From Comamonas koreensis (GTDB lineage: Bacteria > Pseudomonadota > Gammaproteobacteria > Burkholderiales > Burkholderiaceae_C): 64,000 bases of DNA. A program made the position numbers and the translations under genes. The notes below the pieces were generated by a model. The model did not search any database and was not told the DNA's origin. It worked only from the letters and a program-made list of their open reading frames with translations. Below, piece after piece: positions 32,169 to 39,872 of the stretch (within the stretch, counting starts at the first letter, position 1; each line of letters starts with the position of its first letter). The stretch covers positions 771,231 to 835,230 of the forward strand of contig NZ_JAJNCT010000005.1 in assembly GCF_021026195.1 (NCBI RefSeq). Direction: 5' to 3'.

Positions 32169-32798
32169 ATGTCTGCAGTAAATATTCCAGAAACTATTCC
32201 AGCTGGCTACATGCGCAATGCATCCGGCCACCTGGTGCCCACCGACAAGGTGCGCGAGCAGGACAAGCTGCGCGATGAAACTGTGCAGAAGCTGGTGGCC
32301 GACGCCATTGAGATTCATGCACGCCTCAAGGCCTTCAAGTCCAACGCACTCTCTGATATTGCTGACCTGGTCAGTATCTCCGGCGAAAAATACCAGGTGG
32401 TGCTGGGCGGCAAGAAAGGCAACGTCAACCTGACCAGCTATGACGGCAAATACAAGGTGGTGCGCAGCATGGCCGACCGCATCGTTTTCACCGAAGAGAT
32501 TGAAGCGGCCAAGGCCCTGATCAACAGCTGCATCGACCGCTGGAGCGAAGGTGCAAATGACAACATCCGCGTCCTGGTGGACCGCGCATTCAGCAAGGAC
32601 AAGACCGGGCAGCTGAAAACCGCCAGCGTGCTGGAGCTGATGCGCCTTGAGATCGCTGACGAAGAATGGAAGCGAGCCATGCTGGCCATCAAGGACAGTA
32701 TCCAGACCACCGGCTCGGCGATCTATGTGCGCGTCTATGAGCGTGTTGGCGACTCCGACCAATACAAGGCAATCCCTCTTGACCTGGCGGCCGTATGA
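32169..32798 (+). CDS. DUF3164 family protein
   Basis: 209 residues from ATG 32169, with AAAGGAGCG upstream. The sequence (IPAGYMRNASGHLVPTDKVREQDKLRD, then VNLTSYDGKYKVVRSMADRIVFTEEIEAAKALI, then LKTASVLELMRLEIADEEWKRAM) is diagnostic of DUF3164. These proteins are conserved in the early region of Mu-like phages of Pseudomonas and Burkholderia; the function is unknown. Confidence 0.88.
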   Translation: MSAVNIPETIPAGYMRNASGHLVPTDKVREQDKLRDETVQKLVADAIEIHARLKAFKSNALSDIADLVSISGEKYQVVLGGKKGNVNLTSYDGKYKVVRSMADRIVFTEEIEAAKALINSCIDRWSEGANDNIRVLVDRAFSKDKTGQLKTASVLELMRLEIADEEWKRAMLAIKDSIQTTGSAIYVRVYERVGDSDQYKAIPLDLAAV

Positions 32799-33502
32799 CC
32801 AGAGACGAAGCGCTCCAGAAAATCAAGAAGTGCCTGGCGCTGGCTTCCAGCCCCAATGCTCACGAAGCTGCAGCAGCACTGCGCCAGGCGCAAAAAATGA
32901 TGCAGCAATTTGGCCTCAATGAGGTCGATATCGGTCTGGCTGACGTTGCTGAACGCGACCAGGAAGCTCGGAACGTACCTCTGGTTCGATGGGAGTCCCT
33001 CTTGGCGAACATGGTAGCCAGTGCATTTGGTTGCACGGTGATTACACGGATTGGCACAAAGTACCTGCCAGGCCTAAAGCTACGTCGCATCCGCAAGTGG
33101 GTGTTCATTGGTGTAGGTGCAGCGCCGGAGATTGCGGGCTATGCATTCGATGTGTTGTCTCGCCAATGCGCGAAGGATCGGCGCGCCTACATCAAACAGC
33201 AATCCAAAAACTGCAAGCCAAAGACTAAGGTGGCGCGCGGCGATGGATATGCCGAGGGCTGGCTGGACGGTGTCTACGCCGAGCTGGAGAGCTTCGCTGC
33301 GACTCCTGAGCAGCAGGCCATCGTTGCGCGCTACATGGAACAGAAATACCCGAATCTGAAAGAGCTGGAATCCAAAGACAGGATCACCGGAAAGAACGTC
33401 ACCAGCAATGATTGGTATATGGGCAAGAAGGCCGGGAGCGCTGTTCGCCTGAAACACGGCGTTGGCGGCCAGCAGCAAGCATTGCTGATGAGCCAGCGTT
33501 AA
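32795..33502 (+). CDS. DUF2786 domain protein
   Basis: 235 residues. The N-terminal 40 residues (ALQKIKKCLALASSPNAHEAAAALRQAQKMMQQFGL) are the DUF2786 domain. The rest (WVFIGVGAAPEIAGYAFDVLSRQCAKDRRAYI, then GYAEGWLDGVYAELESF) matches its usual phage companion domain. Start overlaps the DUF3164 stop (ATGA). A nucleic-acid role is often suggested, but none is shown here. Confidence 0.85.
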   Translation: MTRDEALQKIKKCLALASSPNAHEAAAALRQAQKMMQQFGLNEVDIGLADVAERDQEARNVPLVRWESLLANMVASAFGCTVITRIGTKYLPGLKLRRIRKWVFIGVGAAPEIAGYAFDVLSRQCAKDRRAYIKQQSKNCKPKTKVARGDGYAEGWLDGVYAELESFAATPEQQAIVARYMEQKYPNLKELESKDRITGKNVTSNDWYMGKKAGSAVRLKHGVGGQQQALLMSQR

Positions 33503-33612
33503 GAGCTACCAGCTCCGGCGCCGGTGGCGCTGGTGCGCATTTTCCGCAGAGAATCCGGGCCGCCCGGCGCCCTACAAAGCCGGGCACAACCTTCAACTAA
33601 GTGAGAGCAACC

Positions 33613-33885
33613 ATGAACAAGACTGAATTCATTGAAGCCGTGGCCAACAAAGCTGGCATCAGCAAGTCCGCAGCGCAGACCGCCGTCGATGCGGCCCTGG
33701 AGACTATCCGCGACGAGCTCAAGAAGGGCAACAGCGTTGGCCTGACCGGCTTCGGCACGTTTGGCGTCACCAAACGGGCAGCCCGCAACGGCCGTAACCC
33801 GAAAACCGGCCAAGAGATCCACATCGAAGCGCGCACCGCGCCCACGTTCTCTGCCGGGAAGACGCTGAAAGACGCGCTCAACTGA
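33613..33885 (+). CDS. HU/IHF-family DNA-binding protein
   Basis: 90 residues from ATG 33613. MNKTEFIEAVANKAGISKSAAQTAVDAAL and GLTGFGTFGVTKRAARNGRNPKTG carry the full HU signature, including the Arg-Asn-Pro arm tip. Mu transposition needs host HU and IHF. This phage carries its own copy, placed after the replication genes and followed by a strong terminator. Confidence 0.9.
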   Translation: MNKTEFIEAVANKAGISKSAAQTAVDAALETIRDELKKGNSVGLTGFGTFGVTKRAARNGRNPKTGQEIHIEARTAPTFSAGKTLKDALN

Positions 33886-33904
33886 TTCCCGGGCAATGAA
33901 CAAA

Positions 33905-33942
33905 GCCCCCGAGCCGGTTTGCAGCCACTCGGGGGTTTTTTT
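33905..33942 (+). terminator. Rho-independent terminator after the HU gene
   Basis: Stem CCCCCGAG/CTCGGGGG with a 14-base loop followed by seven T residues (33936-33942). It lies 20 bp after the HU stop and before GemA, so GemA and Mor may rely on readthrough or their own promoter. Confidence 0.85.
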
Positions 33943-33964
33943 CATCGTCAAGGAGAAACGACCC

Positions 33965-34585
33965 ATGGCAACAGCCACTACCACCCCGAAACAAAAGGCA
34001 TACCGCACCACGCTAATCACGCTGGTGCATGTGGCCAAGCGCGATATGGCGCTGGATGAAGACACCTATCGCGCGATTCTTATGGCTCAGGGCGGCGGAG
34101 ATTCCCTCAGCGCCATGCCAATCGACAACATCAACAAGGTGCTGACGTACATGAAGGCCCAGGGCTTCAAGCTGCGCAAGTCCAAAACCGACCGCAAGCA
34201 GGCCGACAGCACAGACGCCAAGAAGATGCGCGCGCTATGGCTGTTCCTGCACGAGCTGGGCGCCGTGGACGACCCATCCGAGGCCGCACTGCTGGCCTAC
34301 GTGCGCCGCATTGGAAAAGTGGACTCGTTGGAGTGGCTGAAAGGCCGCAAAGTGGATGCTGTGATCGAATCACAAAAAAAATGGGCAATGCGTTTTCTAC
34401 CTGCGGCCGTTGAGGCGTTAAAAGCTGAAACCCTGCAACGGCGGGCAAAAGGTCTTCTAAGCCCCGTCCAGCTTGGCTCAGCAGAGCATGCATTTAAGCG
34501 TCTGGCAGCAGGCGAAGGGTTTGATATTCAATGGGAGGCGTGGCAGAATTTGCGCCACGCCGTAGGGCGCTCATACCCCGCATAA
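33965..34585 (+). CDS. GemA-like protein (Mu gp16, DUF1018)
   Basis: 206 residues from ATG 33965, preceded by AAGGAGAAACGACCC. The sequence (TLITLVHVAKRDMALDEDTYRAILMAQGGGDSLSAM, then MRALWLFLHELGAVDDPSEAALLAYVRRI, then WEAWQNLRHAVGR) is the regulatory GemA/DUF1018 family. In Mu, GemA modulates host gene expression and DNA supercoiling during the lytic phase. It directly precedes Mor, as in Mu. Confidence 0.85.
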   Translation: MATATTTPKQKAYRTTLITLVHVAKRDMALDEDTYRAILMAQGGGDSLSAMPIDNINKVLTYMKAQGFKLRKSKTDRKQADSTDAKKMRALWLFLHELGAVDDPSEAALLAYVRRIGKVDSLEWLKGRKVDAVIESQKKWAMRFLPAAVEALKAETLQRRAKGLLSPVQLGSAEHAFKRLAAGEGFDIQWEAWQNLRHAVGRSYPA

Positions 34586-34595
34586 AGCACTATCA

Positions 34596-34970
34596 ATGAC
34601 CGCATCAGCCGAACGAGACACCAGCATGTCAGAACGTCGCAATAAGCTATTAGCTGATGTGATGGAAGTCGCTGCTGCGCGCTTGGCTGAACATGTTTCA
34701 CCCAATGCTGCCGAAATGATCGCGGGCGACCTGGCTGACCACCTGGCTGACTACTGGGGCGGCCAGCTCATCAACTTCCCAAAGGACTTTCACTGGAAGC
34801 TGGGCAAGCGCGAGCTGGAAATTTACGACGCCTACAACGGCTTCAACCTGGGTGACCTGGCCCGGAAATACGATATCAGCGAGCGCGGCCTGCGCAAGCT
34901 GATAGCTCGTGTCCGTGAGCGCATAGCGAAGGCTACTAGGTCAGCCAATCAAGACATGTTTCACGAATGA
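34596..34970 (+). CDS. Mor-like transcription activator
   Basis: 124 residues (ATG 34596; ATG 34626 is an alternative). The C-terminal helix-turn-helix (LGDLARKYDISERGLRKLIARVRERI) and the dimerisation part (LADHLADYWGGQLINFPK) are those of the Mor/C family, which activates middle or late promoters with sigma-70 RNA polymerase at dyad sites. No separate C gene is visible. Because late genes here run from a distant divergent arm, Mor probably acts at the two GGTC-N4-GACC elements; that is inference. Confidence 0.85.
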   Translation: MTASAERDTSMSERRNKLLADVMEVAAARLAEHVSPNAAEMIAGDLADHLADYWGGQLINFPKDFHWKLGKRELEIYDAYNGFNLGDLARKYDISERGLRKLIARVRERIAKATRSANQDMFHE

Positions 34971-34998
34971 AGGCCGGTACACCCGGCCTTCTTCATTT
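34969..34998 (+). terminator. Hairpin terminator after the Mor gene
   Basis: GAAGGCCGG/CCGGCCTTC stem with a short loop right at the Mor stop, followed by a T-rich stretch (TTCATTTATT). The U tract is imperfect. Confidence 0.6.
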
Positions 34999-35019
34999 AT
35001 TCACCAGACCCGACTGAAA

Positions 35020-35328
35020 ATGCCGCCAAGCTCTATCTTCAATTCGCTCATTCCGTTGGCTCTGGACCGCGTAAACCGAATAATCAGAGAGCACCGCTAC
35101 GTCAATCTCTCCAAGATCCAGGAGCAACTGGCAAAGGATGGCTTGGATGTCAAAAGGTCTACCTTGCACCGCTATGTTGTCGCGCTGAAAAAACGCGATG
35201 CACTTCTCGCCCGCCCCGAGGAGGACACAATAGTGACCATAGTGGAGCGCAGCAGTGGAGAAGTGCGGGTAGTGAAGACCGCCATCACGGCGGAGGCCGT
35301 GGCCGCGTTGATCGCCTCCAAGGCATGA
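35020..35328 (+). CDS. HTH-type protein at the prophage end
   Basis: 102 residues. The middle (RIIREHRYVNLSKIQEQLAKDGLDVKRSTLHRYVVALKKRDALL) contains a clear helix-turn-helix, reminiscent of KfrA-like or small plasmid/phage DNA-binding proteins. It is the last phage gene, 48 bp from the inferred prophage end. It could regulate the end region or bind it; the function is unknown. Confidence 0.6.
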   Translation: MPPSSIFNSLIPLALDRVNRIIREHRYVNLSKIQEQLAKDGLDVKRSTLHRYVVALKKRDALLARPEEDTIVTIVERSSGEVRVVKTAITAEAVAALIASKA

Positions 35329-35376
35329 TTTAGCTGTTTCAAGGGGCGAAAAAGATTTTCACCCCTGGTGAGTTCA

Positions 35377-35381
35377 GTGTC
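35377..35381. repeat. Prophage target-site duplication, right copy (GTGTC)
   Basis: Matches GTGTC at 582-586. The phage end on the inner side reads, in reverse complement, TGAACTCACC. Bases to the right (CCGCAACGTC) are host leader sequence of the PepSY gene. Confidence 0.6.
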
Positions 35382-35474
35382 CCGCAACGTCGCAGCGTAT
35401 CCCCTGATATCTCACCCTCTCCCTCTCTTTTATCTCATTCCTTCTCAGCCGGGCAAAAGCAGGGATTTTAAAGA

Positions 35475-35503
35475 AAATAAATGCTAATGAATCTCATTTT
35501 CAA
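35475..35503 (-). promoter_or_regulatory. Fur-box promoter orphaned from the PepSY gene by the prophage
   Basis: On the minus strand TTGAAA (-35, 35498-35503), a 17-bp spacer and TTATTT (-10, 35475-35480). A 21-bp sequence at 35480-35500 closely resembles the Fur box upstream of the TonB receptor gene (38739-38760), differing at only a few positions. It points leftward, away from piuC and into the prophage. In the uninterrupted chromosome it would lead into the PepSY gene start now at 499. Confidence 0.6.
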
Positions 35504-35538
35504 ATACTTTACCCAGTGGAGACATGGGTATGCGGTAC

Positions 35539-36219
35539 TCAGGTCTCCGCCCACATGCGCAGCAGGTTGTGGTAATGGCCGGTGAGGGCGACGGTGTCTT
35601 CCGTCTCGCCCAGCTGGTTGCGCAGCCGCTGGATGCTCTGGTCCAGCTCAAACAGCATCGCGCGCCGGGCATCGTCCCGCACCAGACTCTGGGTCCAGAA
35701 GAAGGAGCTGACCCGCTCGCCCCGGGTCACCGGCTCGACCCGGTGCAGGCTGGACGAGGGGTAGAGGATCAGGTCGCCCGCAGGCAGCTTGACCTCGTGC
35801 ATGCCATAGGTATCGACCACGACCAGCTCGCCGCCGTCATAGTCCTCGGGGTCGGACAGAAACAAGGTGGACGACACATCGGTGCGCAGCCACTGGGCCA
35901 CGCCGGCCTCGCGCCGCGCGGCGCCGTCCACATGCAGGCCATAGGTTTCGGATTCGGCATAGCGGTTGAACAGCGGCGCCATCGTGCGGGCCGGCAGCGC
36001 GGCCTGAAAGAACAGCGTATTGGCCGCCAGCGCACGCTGGATGATGCGGCCCTGCTCCAGCGCCACGGGTGAGGTCTCAGGCAGTTGGCGGTTGCGCTTG
36101 ACCTGCGCGCCCTGGCTGCCAACGGTGGCACGGCCGTCTATCCAGTCGGCCGCATCGATGGCCGCGCGCATGGCGGCGACCTCGTCGTGCGTGAGTACAT
36201 TGGGAATGTGCAGCATCAT
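35539..36219 (-). CDS. piuC: PKHD-type Fe2+-dependent hydroxylase PiuC (YbiX)
   Basis: 226 residues from ATG 36219 (GGAGGAGATC upstream). It has the 2-oxoglutarate/Fe(II) dioxygenase fold. The metal ligands are H and D in [10 protein letters not shown] and H in [16 protein letters not shown], with that Arg for 2-oxoglutarate. Start (M)[20 protein letters not shown] and end [13 protein letters not shown] are typical of PiuC/YbiX. It is encoded downstream of a catecholate-type receptor and is usually iron-repressed. The substrate is not established. Confidence 0.92.
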   Translation of the reverse strand: MMLHIPNVLTHDEVAAMRAAIDAADWIDGRATVGSQGAQVKRNRQLPETSPVALEQGRIIQRALAANTLFFQAALPARTMAPLFNRYAESETYGLHVDGAARREAGVAQWLRTDVSSTLFLSDPEDYDGGELVVVDTYGMHEVKLPAGDLILYPSSSLHRVEPVTRGERVSSFFWTQSLVRDDARRAMLFELDQSIQRLRNQLGETEDTVALTGHYHNLLRMWAET

Positions 36220-36237
36220 CGCTTGATCTCCTCCATG

Positions 36238-36264
36238 AAAAAAAGCCCCGGCAGACGCGGGGCT
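36238..36264 (-). terminator. Terminator between TonB receptor and piuC
   Basis: On the minus strand AGCCCCG/CGGGGCT stem followed by seven T residues. It lies just after the receptor stop and overlaps the leader of piuC, so part of the receptor transcript should end before piuC. Confidence 0.75.
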
Positions 36265-36280
36265 GGCTTCCAATCAAGGA

Positions 36281-38641
36281 TTAGAAACTAAAGTTCGCCG
36301 TCACGCGCGCCGAGCGTGGAATGCCGGGGAAGTAGCGGTAGCCGCTCTTGTTGATGGCCGCCACATAGCGCTTGTTGAACAGGTTGTAGACGTTCAGCTG
36401 GATATCCACGTTCTTGTTGATGCGGTAGCTGGCCAGTGCGTCAAACACCCAGTAGGACTCGGTGAAGTTGGGCGTGCCCACGGCGCCATCGGTGCCACGC
36501 TTGAGGCCGCTGGCGTAGCGTGCGCCGCCACCCAACGCCAGGCCCGAGGAGAACTGGTAGCTGCTCCACAGCGACAGCGCATTCTTGGGCGTGTAGGTCA
36601 GGCCGCTGGAGCCGTCCTGCGCCACGTTGGCGCCCGTGTCCACCTTGGTGTTCTGGATGGTGTAGCCCGCAGTCACGCCCCAGGCGGGGGTGATCTGGCC
36701 GGTGGCGCCCAGCTCCAGGCCCTGCACCGTCTTCTTGCCGGTCTGGCTGATGGTGCCGTCCGAGTCGGTCACGATTTCGTTGGTGATCTCGGTACGGAAC
36801 AGCGCACCGGTCAGCAGCACCCGCTTGTCCATCAGCTCCCACTTGGTGCCCACTTCGGCCGTCTTGGCCTTTTGCGGTGCCATGTTGGGGTTGCCAGCGT
36901 TATTGGCTGCAGCCGACAGCGTAAAGTTGCTGCCGCCCGGTGGTTGCTGCGACAGTGCGTAGTTCACATACACGCTGCCGTTGGGTGCCGGCTTGTACAG
37001 CAGGCCGGCCTTCCAGCTCACCAGGTTGCCCGAGGCCTGCAGGCCATCCGACGTGGTGGGCACCACGGTGCCGGCCGGATTGGCACCGCAAGGCTGGGTG
37101 GTGGATGTCGCCGTGCAGACGGCCATCGCGTTGTACTTGGTCTTGTAGTGGTCCCAGCGCAGGCCCATGTTGGCCTGCCACTGGTCATTGAACTGCAGGG
37201 TGTCAAAGGCATACAGCGCGACCGTATCGGTCGTGCCCTTGCTGTCCGCACCGTTGCGCGCATAGCTGGGCAGCGACACGCTGGAGTCCGGGTGGTAGAT
37301 GCTGACCGTGGGCACCACGCCCGTCGTCGCCAGGCCGTAGTTGGTCTGCTCTTCGCGCGTCAGTTCCAGGCCGGTGCTCAGGCTGTGCTTGATGGAGCCG
37401 GTCGCAAAGGCGGTGGTCAGATTGGTCTGGTTGGTCAGGATGCGGTTGACCTGGTCCTTGGTATTGATGTTGCGCGACATCGTCCAGGTAGAGGGGTCGG
37501 CCGGATTGGGCGTCAGCAAGGAGCCCGGCGTCCAGGCTCCGGTAGTGGCGTTCTGCGAATAGCCGGTGGCCATGAAGGCCGACAGCAGGTAGTCCTGCTT
37601 GGTCTGGCCCCAGCGCGTGGTGTTGCGCACCGTGGTGCCGGGCGCAATGTCGTGCTCCAGGCGCAAGGTGGCCATGTCGGCGGTCACGTCGTCGTGGTCC
37701 GAGGCCGTGCCGTAGAAATTGCTCGAATCCACGCGCGATGCGCTGTTCAGAAAACTGCGGTAGCCGGGGTAGTTGCTGCGGTCGGGCGCACTGTAGCCGG
37801 GCAGGCCCAGGGTCAGCACACCGCCATCGGGCACATTGCTTTGCTTGACGTGCAGCAGGTTCAGGAACACGCGCGTGTCGGTGTTCAGGCCAAAGGCGAA
37901 CGACGGCGCCAGGCCCCAGCGGTCGTTCTTGACCTGGTCACGCCCGGCCACACCGGCATCCTGCACCATGGCATTGAGGCGGAATGCCGTGCCGTTGTCG
38001 TGGCTCAGGCTGCGGTTCAGATCGATGGTGGTGCGCTTGTAGCTGCCACTGCCAAAGCCCAGCGAGCCGCCGAAGCTGTCGGTCATGTTGGGCTGCTTGG
38101 TGACCATGTTGATCGCACCGGTGGGCGCGCTGCGGCCGTAATCGGTGCCGGCGGGGCCCTTGGTCACTTCCACCTGGTCGGTGTTGAACACGTCGCGCGA
38201 CAGCGCGCCTACATCGCGCACACCGTCCACATAGATGCTGCTGGACGTGTCAAAACCGCGCATGTAGATGGCATCGCCCGTGCTGGTGTTGCCGTTCTCG
38301 CCCGCGTAGAAAGTGCCCACACCGGGCACATTGCGCAGTGCTTCGGTCAAGGTGGTGGCGCCCTGCTCCTTCATCACCTGCTCCTTGACCACGGAGATGG
38401 TCTGCGTGGTGTTGACCAGGGGCTGGGTGAACTTGGGCGAGGACAGCTGGCTGGGCTCGTAGCCGGTTTCGCGCGGTGCCTCCACCGTCACTTCTTTCAG
38501 CGTGACCGTCGGTGCGGGTGCGTTCTGCGCCAAAGCCGGCATGCCCAGTACCGCGATGGCAGTCGCTGCCGCCAGACCGGCCTTGGGGGCAGGAGCGGCA
38601 GCACCATGTTTGCGACTTTTGATATAGGTTTGTTGTGTCAT
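36281..38641 (-). CDS. TonB-dependent siderophore receptor (Fiu/PiuA-like)
   Basis: 786 residues from ATG 38641. The signal peptide contains GLAAATAIAVLGMPALAQ. The plug domain has the TonB-box-like VTLKEVTVEA, TLTEALRNVPGVGTFYAGENG, IYMRGFD and VEVTKGPAGTDYGRSAPTGAINMVTK. It ends with the beta-barrel signature NLFNKRYVAAINKSGYRYFPGIPRSARVTANFSF (split here only by length), with terminal Phe for outer-membrane insertion. It imports ferric catecholate or xenosiderophores. A Fur box lies upstream and piuC downstream. Confidence 0.93.
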   Translation of the reverse strand: MTQQTYIKSRKHGAAAPAPKAGLAAATAIAVLGMPALAQNAPAPTVTLKEVTVEAPRETGYEPSQLSSPKFTQPLVNTTQTISVVKEQVMKEQGATTLTEALRNVPGVGTFYAGENGNTSTGDAIYMRGFDTSSSIYVDGVRDVGALSRDVFNTDQVEVTKGPAGTDYGRSAPTGAINMVTKQPNMTDSFGGSLGFGSGSYKRTTIDLNRSLSHDNGTAFRLNAMVQDAGVAGRDQVKNDRWGLAPSFAFGLNTDTRVFLNLLHVKQSNVPDGGVLTLGLPGYSAPDRSNYPGYRSFLNSASRVDSSNFYGTASDHDDVTADMATLRLEHDIAPGTTVRNTTRWGQTKQDYLLSAFMATGYSQNATTGAWTPGSLLTPNPADPSTWTMSRNINTKDQVNRILTNQTNLTTAFATGSIKHSLSTGLELTREEQTNYGLATTGVVPTVSIYHPDSSVSLPSYARNGADSKGTTDTVALYAFDTLQFNDQWQANMGLRWDHYKTKYNAMAVCTATSTTQPCGANPAGTVVPTTSDGLQASGNLVSWKAGLLYKPAPNGSVYVNYALSQQPPGGSNFTLSAAANNAGNPNMAPQKAKTAEVGTKWELMDKRVLLTGALFRTEITNEIVTDSDGTISQTGKKTVQGLELGATGQITPAWGVTAGYTIQNTKVDTGANVAQDGSSGLTYTPKNALSLWSSYQFSSGLALGGGARYASGLKRGTDGAVGTPNFTESYWVFDALASYRINKNVDIQLNVYNLFNKRYVAAINKSGYRYFPGIPRSARVTANFSF

Positions 38642-38738
38642 AAACGAGGAAAGCAGAGTAAAGAAAACGCTTGCAGATGCATCGGCCAGGAGGAAAAAAG
38701 CCGTCCAGACCGCAGGACATGAGCAAGCGCTAACTCGC

Positions 38739-38760
38739 AATGATAACGATTCTCGTTATT
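38739..38760 (-). promoter_or_regulatory. Fur box upstream of the TonB receptor
   Basis: AATGATAACGATTCTCGTTAT (written here split as AATGATAACG and ATTCTCGTTAT) matches the 19-bp Fur consensus of alternating GATAAT-like hexamers. It is about 100 bp upstream of the receptor start, so iron repression is expected. Confidence 0.8.
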
Positions 38761-38946
38761 AATTTCACTTGGCTTTCACCAAACCCCATCTTCTGTCGCG
38801 AAGTGGCAACAGGCGGCTGAGCCGGCATCGCTGCGGGCGACGCCAGCCGTTCCATCGCACGGGGCCGGGCGGGTGGGTGATGGGCCGGTCTCTGCCATGC
38901 GAGAATCGCCGGCGGGCTCAGCCACAAGCCCTGTCAAAGCCATCGC

Positions 38947-39792
38947 ATGCCTGCCCCAACGCCCATTACGACGCCCACCAGCCAGCCGGCCCAGGCGTTC
39001 TGGTGCGACCCGGCCCTGCCCTTTGTGGAAAGCCGCCGCGCCAGCCAGAGCCGGGCCTGCTACAAGCCGCACCACCACCCGAGCTTTTCCATCGGCGCGG
39101 TCGATGGCGGCCACAGCGTCTTCACCGGCGCGGAGGCCGGCCCGGTCCAGCTGTCACCCGGCGCCCTGGTCTTTGTGCCGGCCGAGCGCGTTCATGCCTG
39201 CAACCCGGCGCCCGATAGCGCCTGGAGCTACCAGATGCTGCACCTGGATGCCGGCTGGCTGCAAGCGCTGCGTGCGGAATATGCGGACCCGGCTGCGATG
39301 GCCAACGAGCCGGTGCGCATCGTTGAGGACCCTGCCCGCTACCGGCGCTTCTGCCAGCTCAATGCCCAGCTGTTCTCGCAGGCCGACGCGGCCGACAAGG
39401 AAGCCAGCCTGGTCGAGTTCATCGGCGACCTCGACACCCAGCAAGGCCTGCACATCCACGCCCCCGAGCTGCCATCGCGGTTGGTGCAGCGCATCCGCCC
39501 GGCGCTGGACTGCCTGCGCGCCAACCCCTGCGCCAGCGTGCCACTGAACCAACTCGCCGACTTGGCTGGCATGAGCCGTTACCAAATCATCCGCGCCTTT
39601 CGCAAGCTGACGGGCCTGGCGCCCCATGCCTGGCAGCTGAACCAGCGCATCAACCTGGCCAAGCAGCAGTTGCGCGGGCCCGATGGCATCGCGGCAGTCG
39701 CGCAGCAGCTGGGCTTTGCCGACCAGGCGCATTTTCAGCGGGTGTTCAAGGCGCATACCGGCGTCACGCCGGGCTGCTTTCGCAGACGCTAG
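38947..39792 (+). CDS. AraC-family transcriptional regulator
   Basis: 281 residues. N-terminal cupin sensor (PHHHPSFSIGAVDGG, then LSPGALVFVPAERVHACNP). The C-terminal double helix-turn-helix at about 180-281 has PLNQLADLAGMSRYQIIRAFRKLTGLAPHAWQ and the second motif IAAVAQQLGFADQAHFQRVFKAHTGVTPG. It lies directly before a LysE-type exporter gene in the same orientation, so it probably regulates that exporter in response to an amino acid or similar ligand. Confidence 0.9.
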   Translation: MPAPTPITTPTSQPAQAFWCDPALPFVESRRASQSRACYKPHHHPSFSIGAVDGGHSVFTGAEAGPVQLSPGALVFVPAERVHACNPAPDSAWSYQMLHLDAGWLQALRAEYADPAAMANEPVRIVEDPARYRRFCQLNAQLFSQADAADKEASLVEFIGDLDTQQGLHIHAPELPSRLVQRIRPALDCLRANPCASVPLNQLADLAGMSRYQIIRAFRKLTGLAPHAWQLNQRINLAKQQLRGPDGIAAVAQQLGFADQAHFQRVFKAHTGVTPGCFRRR

Positions 39793-39872
39793 ATCTCCGC
39801 TGCAATTTCGTTCAATACAAGGCAAGCGACAGCCGCCACCATGCAAGGCCATCCCCCGCCTGGTCCTTTTGC

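Larger units (their letters stand above)
587..35376. mobile_element. Mu-like transposable siphophage prophage, about 34.8 kb
   Basis: A complete-looking transposable phage. It has a DDE transposase and MuB-type ATPase, GemA, Mor, Mu gp25-gp29 type packaging genes, gpF, gpG, gpI/Z and gpT head genes, a DUF1320 gp36 protein, and a siphovirus tail instead of the Mu contractile tail. Early genes read rightward and late genes leftward from a central immunity region near 24.5 kb, as in BcepMu; a BcepMu gp16-family gene is present. The ends read ATAACTCCCC at the left and, reverse-complemented, TGAACTCACC at the right, flanked by GTGTC. Length fits the 35-40 kb of known transposable phages. One internal duplication (25994-26547) is the only visible lesion, so it may be active. 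Confidence 0.85.

Noticed and set aside
35513-35519. GTGGAG near 35514 matching GTGGAG at 577-582 as an alternative target duplication
   Set aside because: It would place the Fur-box promoter inside the phage and gives no matching inverted ends. GTGTC at 35377 fits better.
36872-38722. 616-codon open frame on the + strand
   Set aside because: It is exactly antisense to the TonB receptor. Its His/Arg/Gly-rich composition is what the reverse frame of a GC-rich gene gives, and it has no family resemblance.
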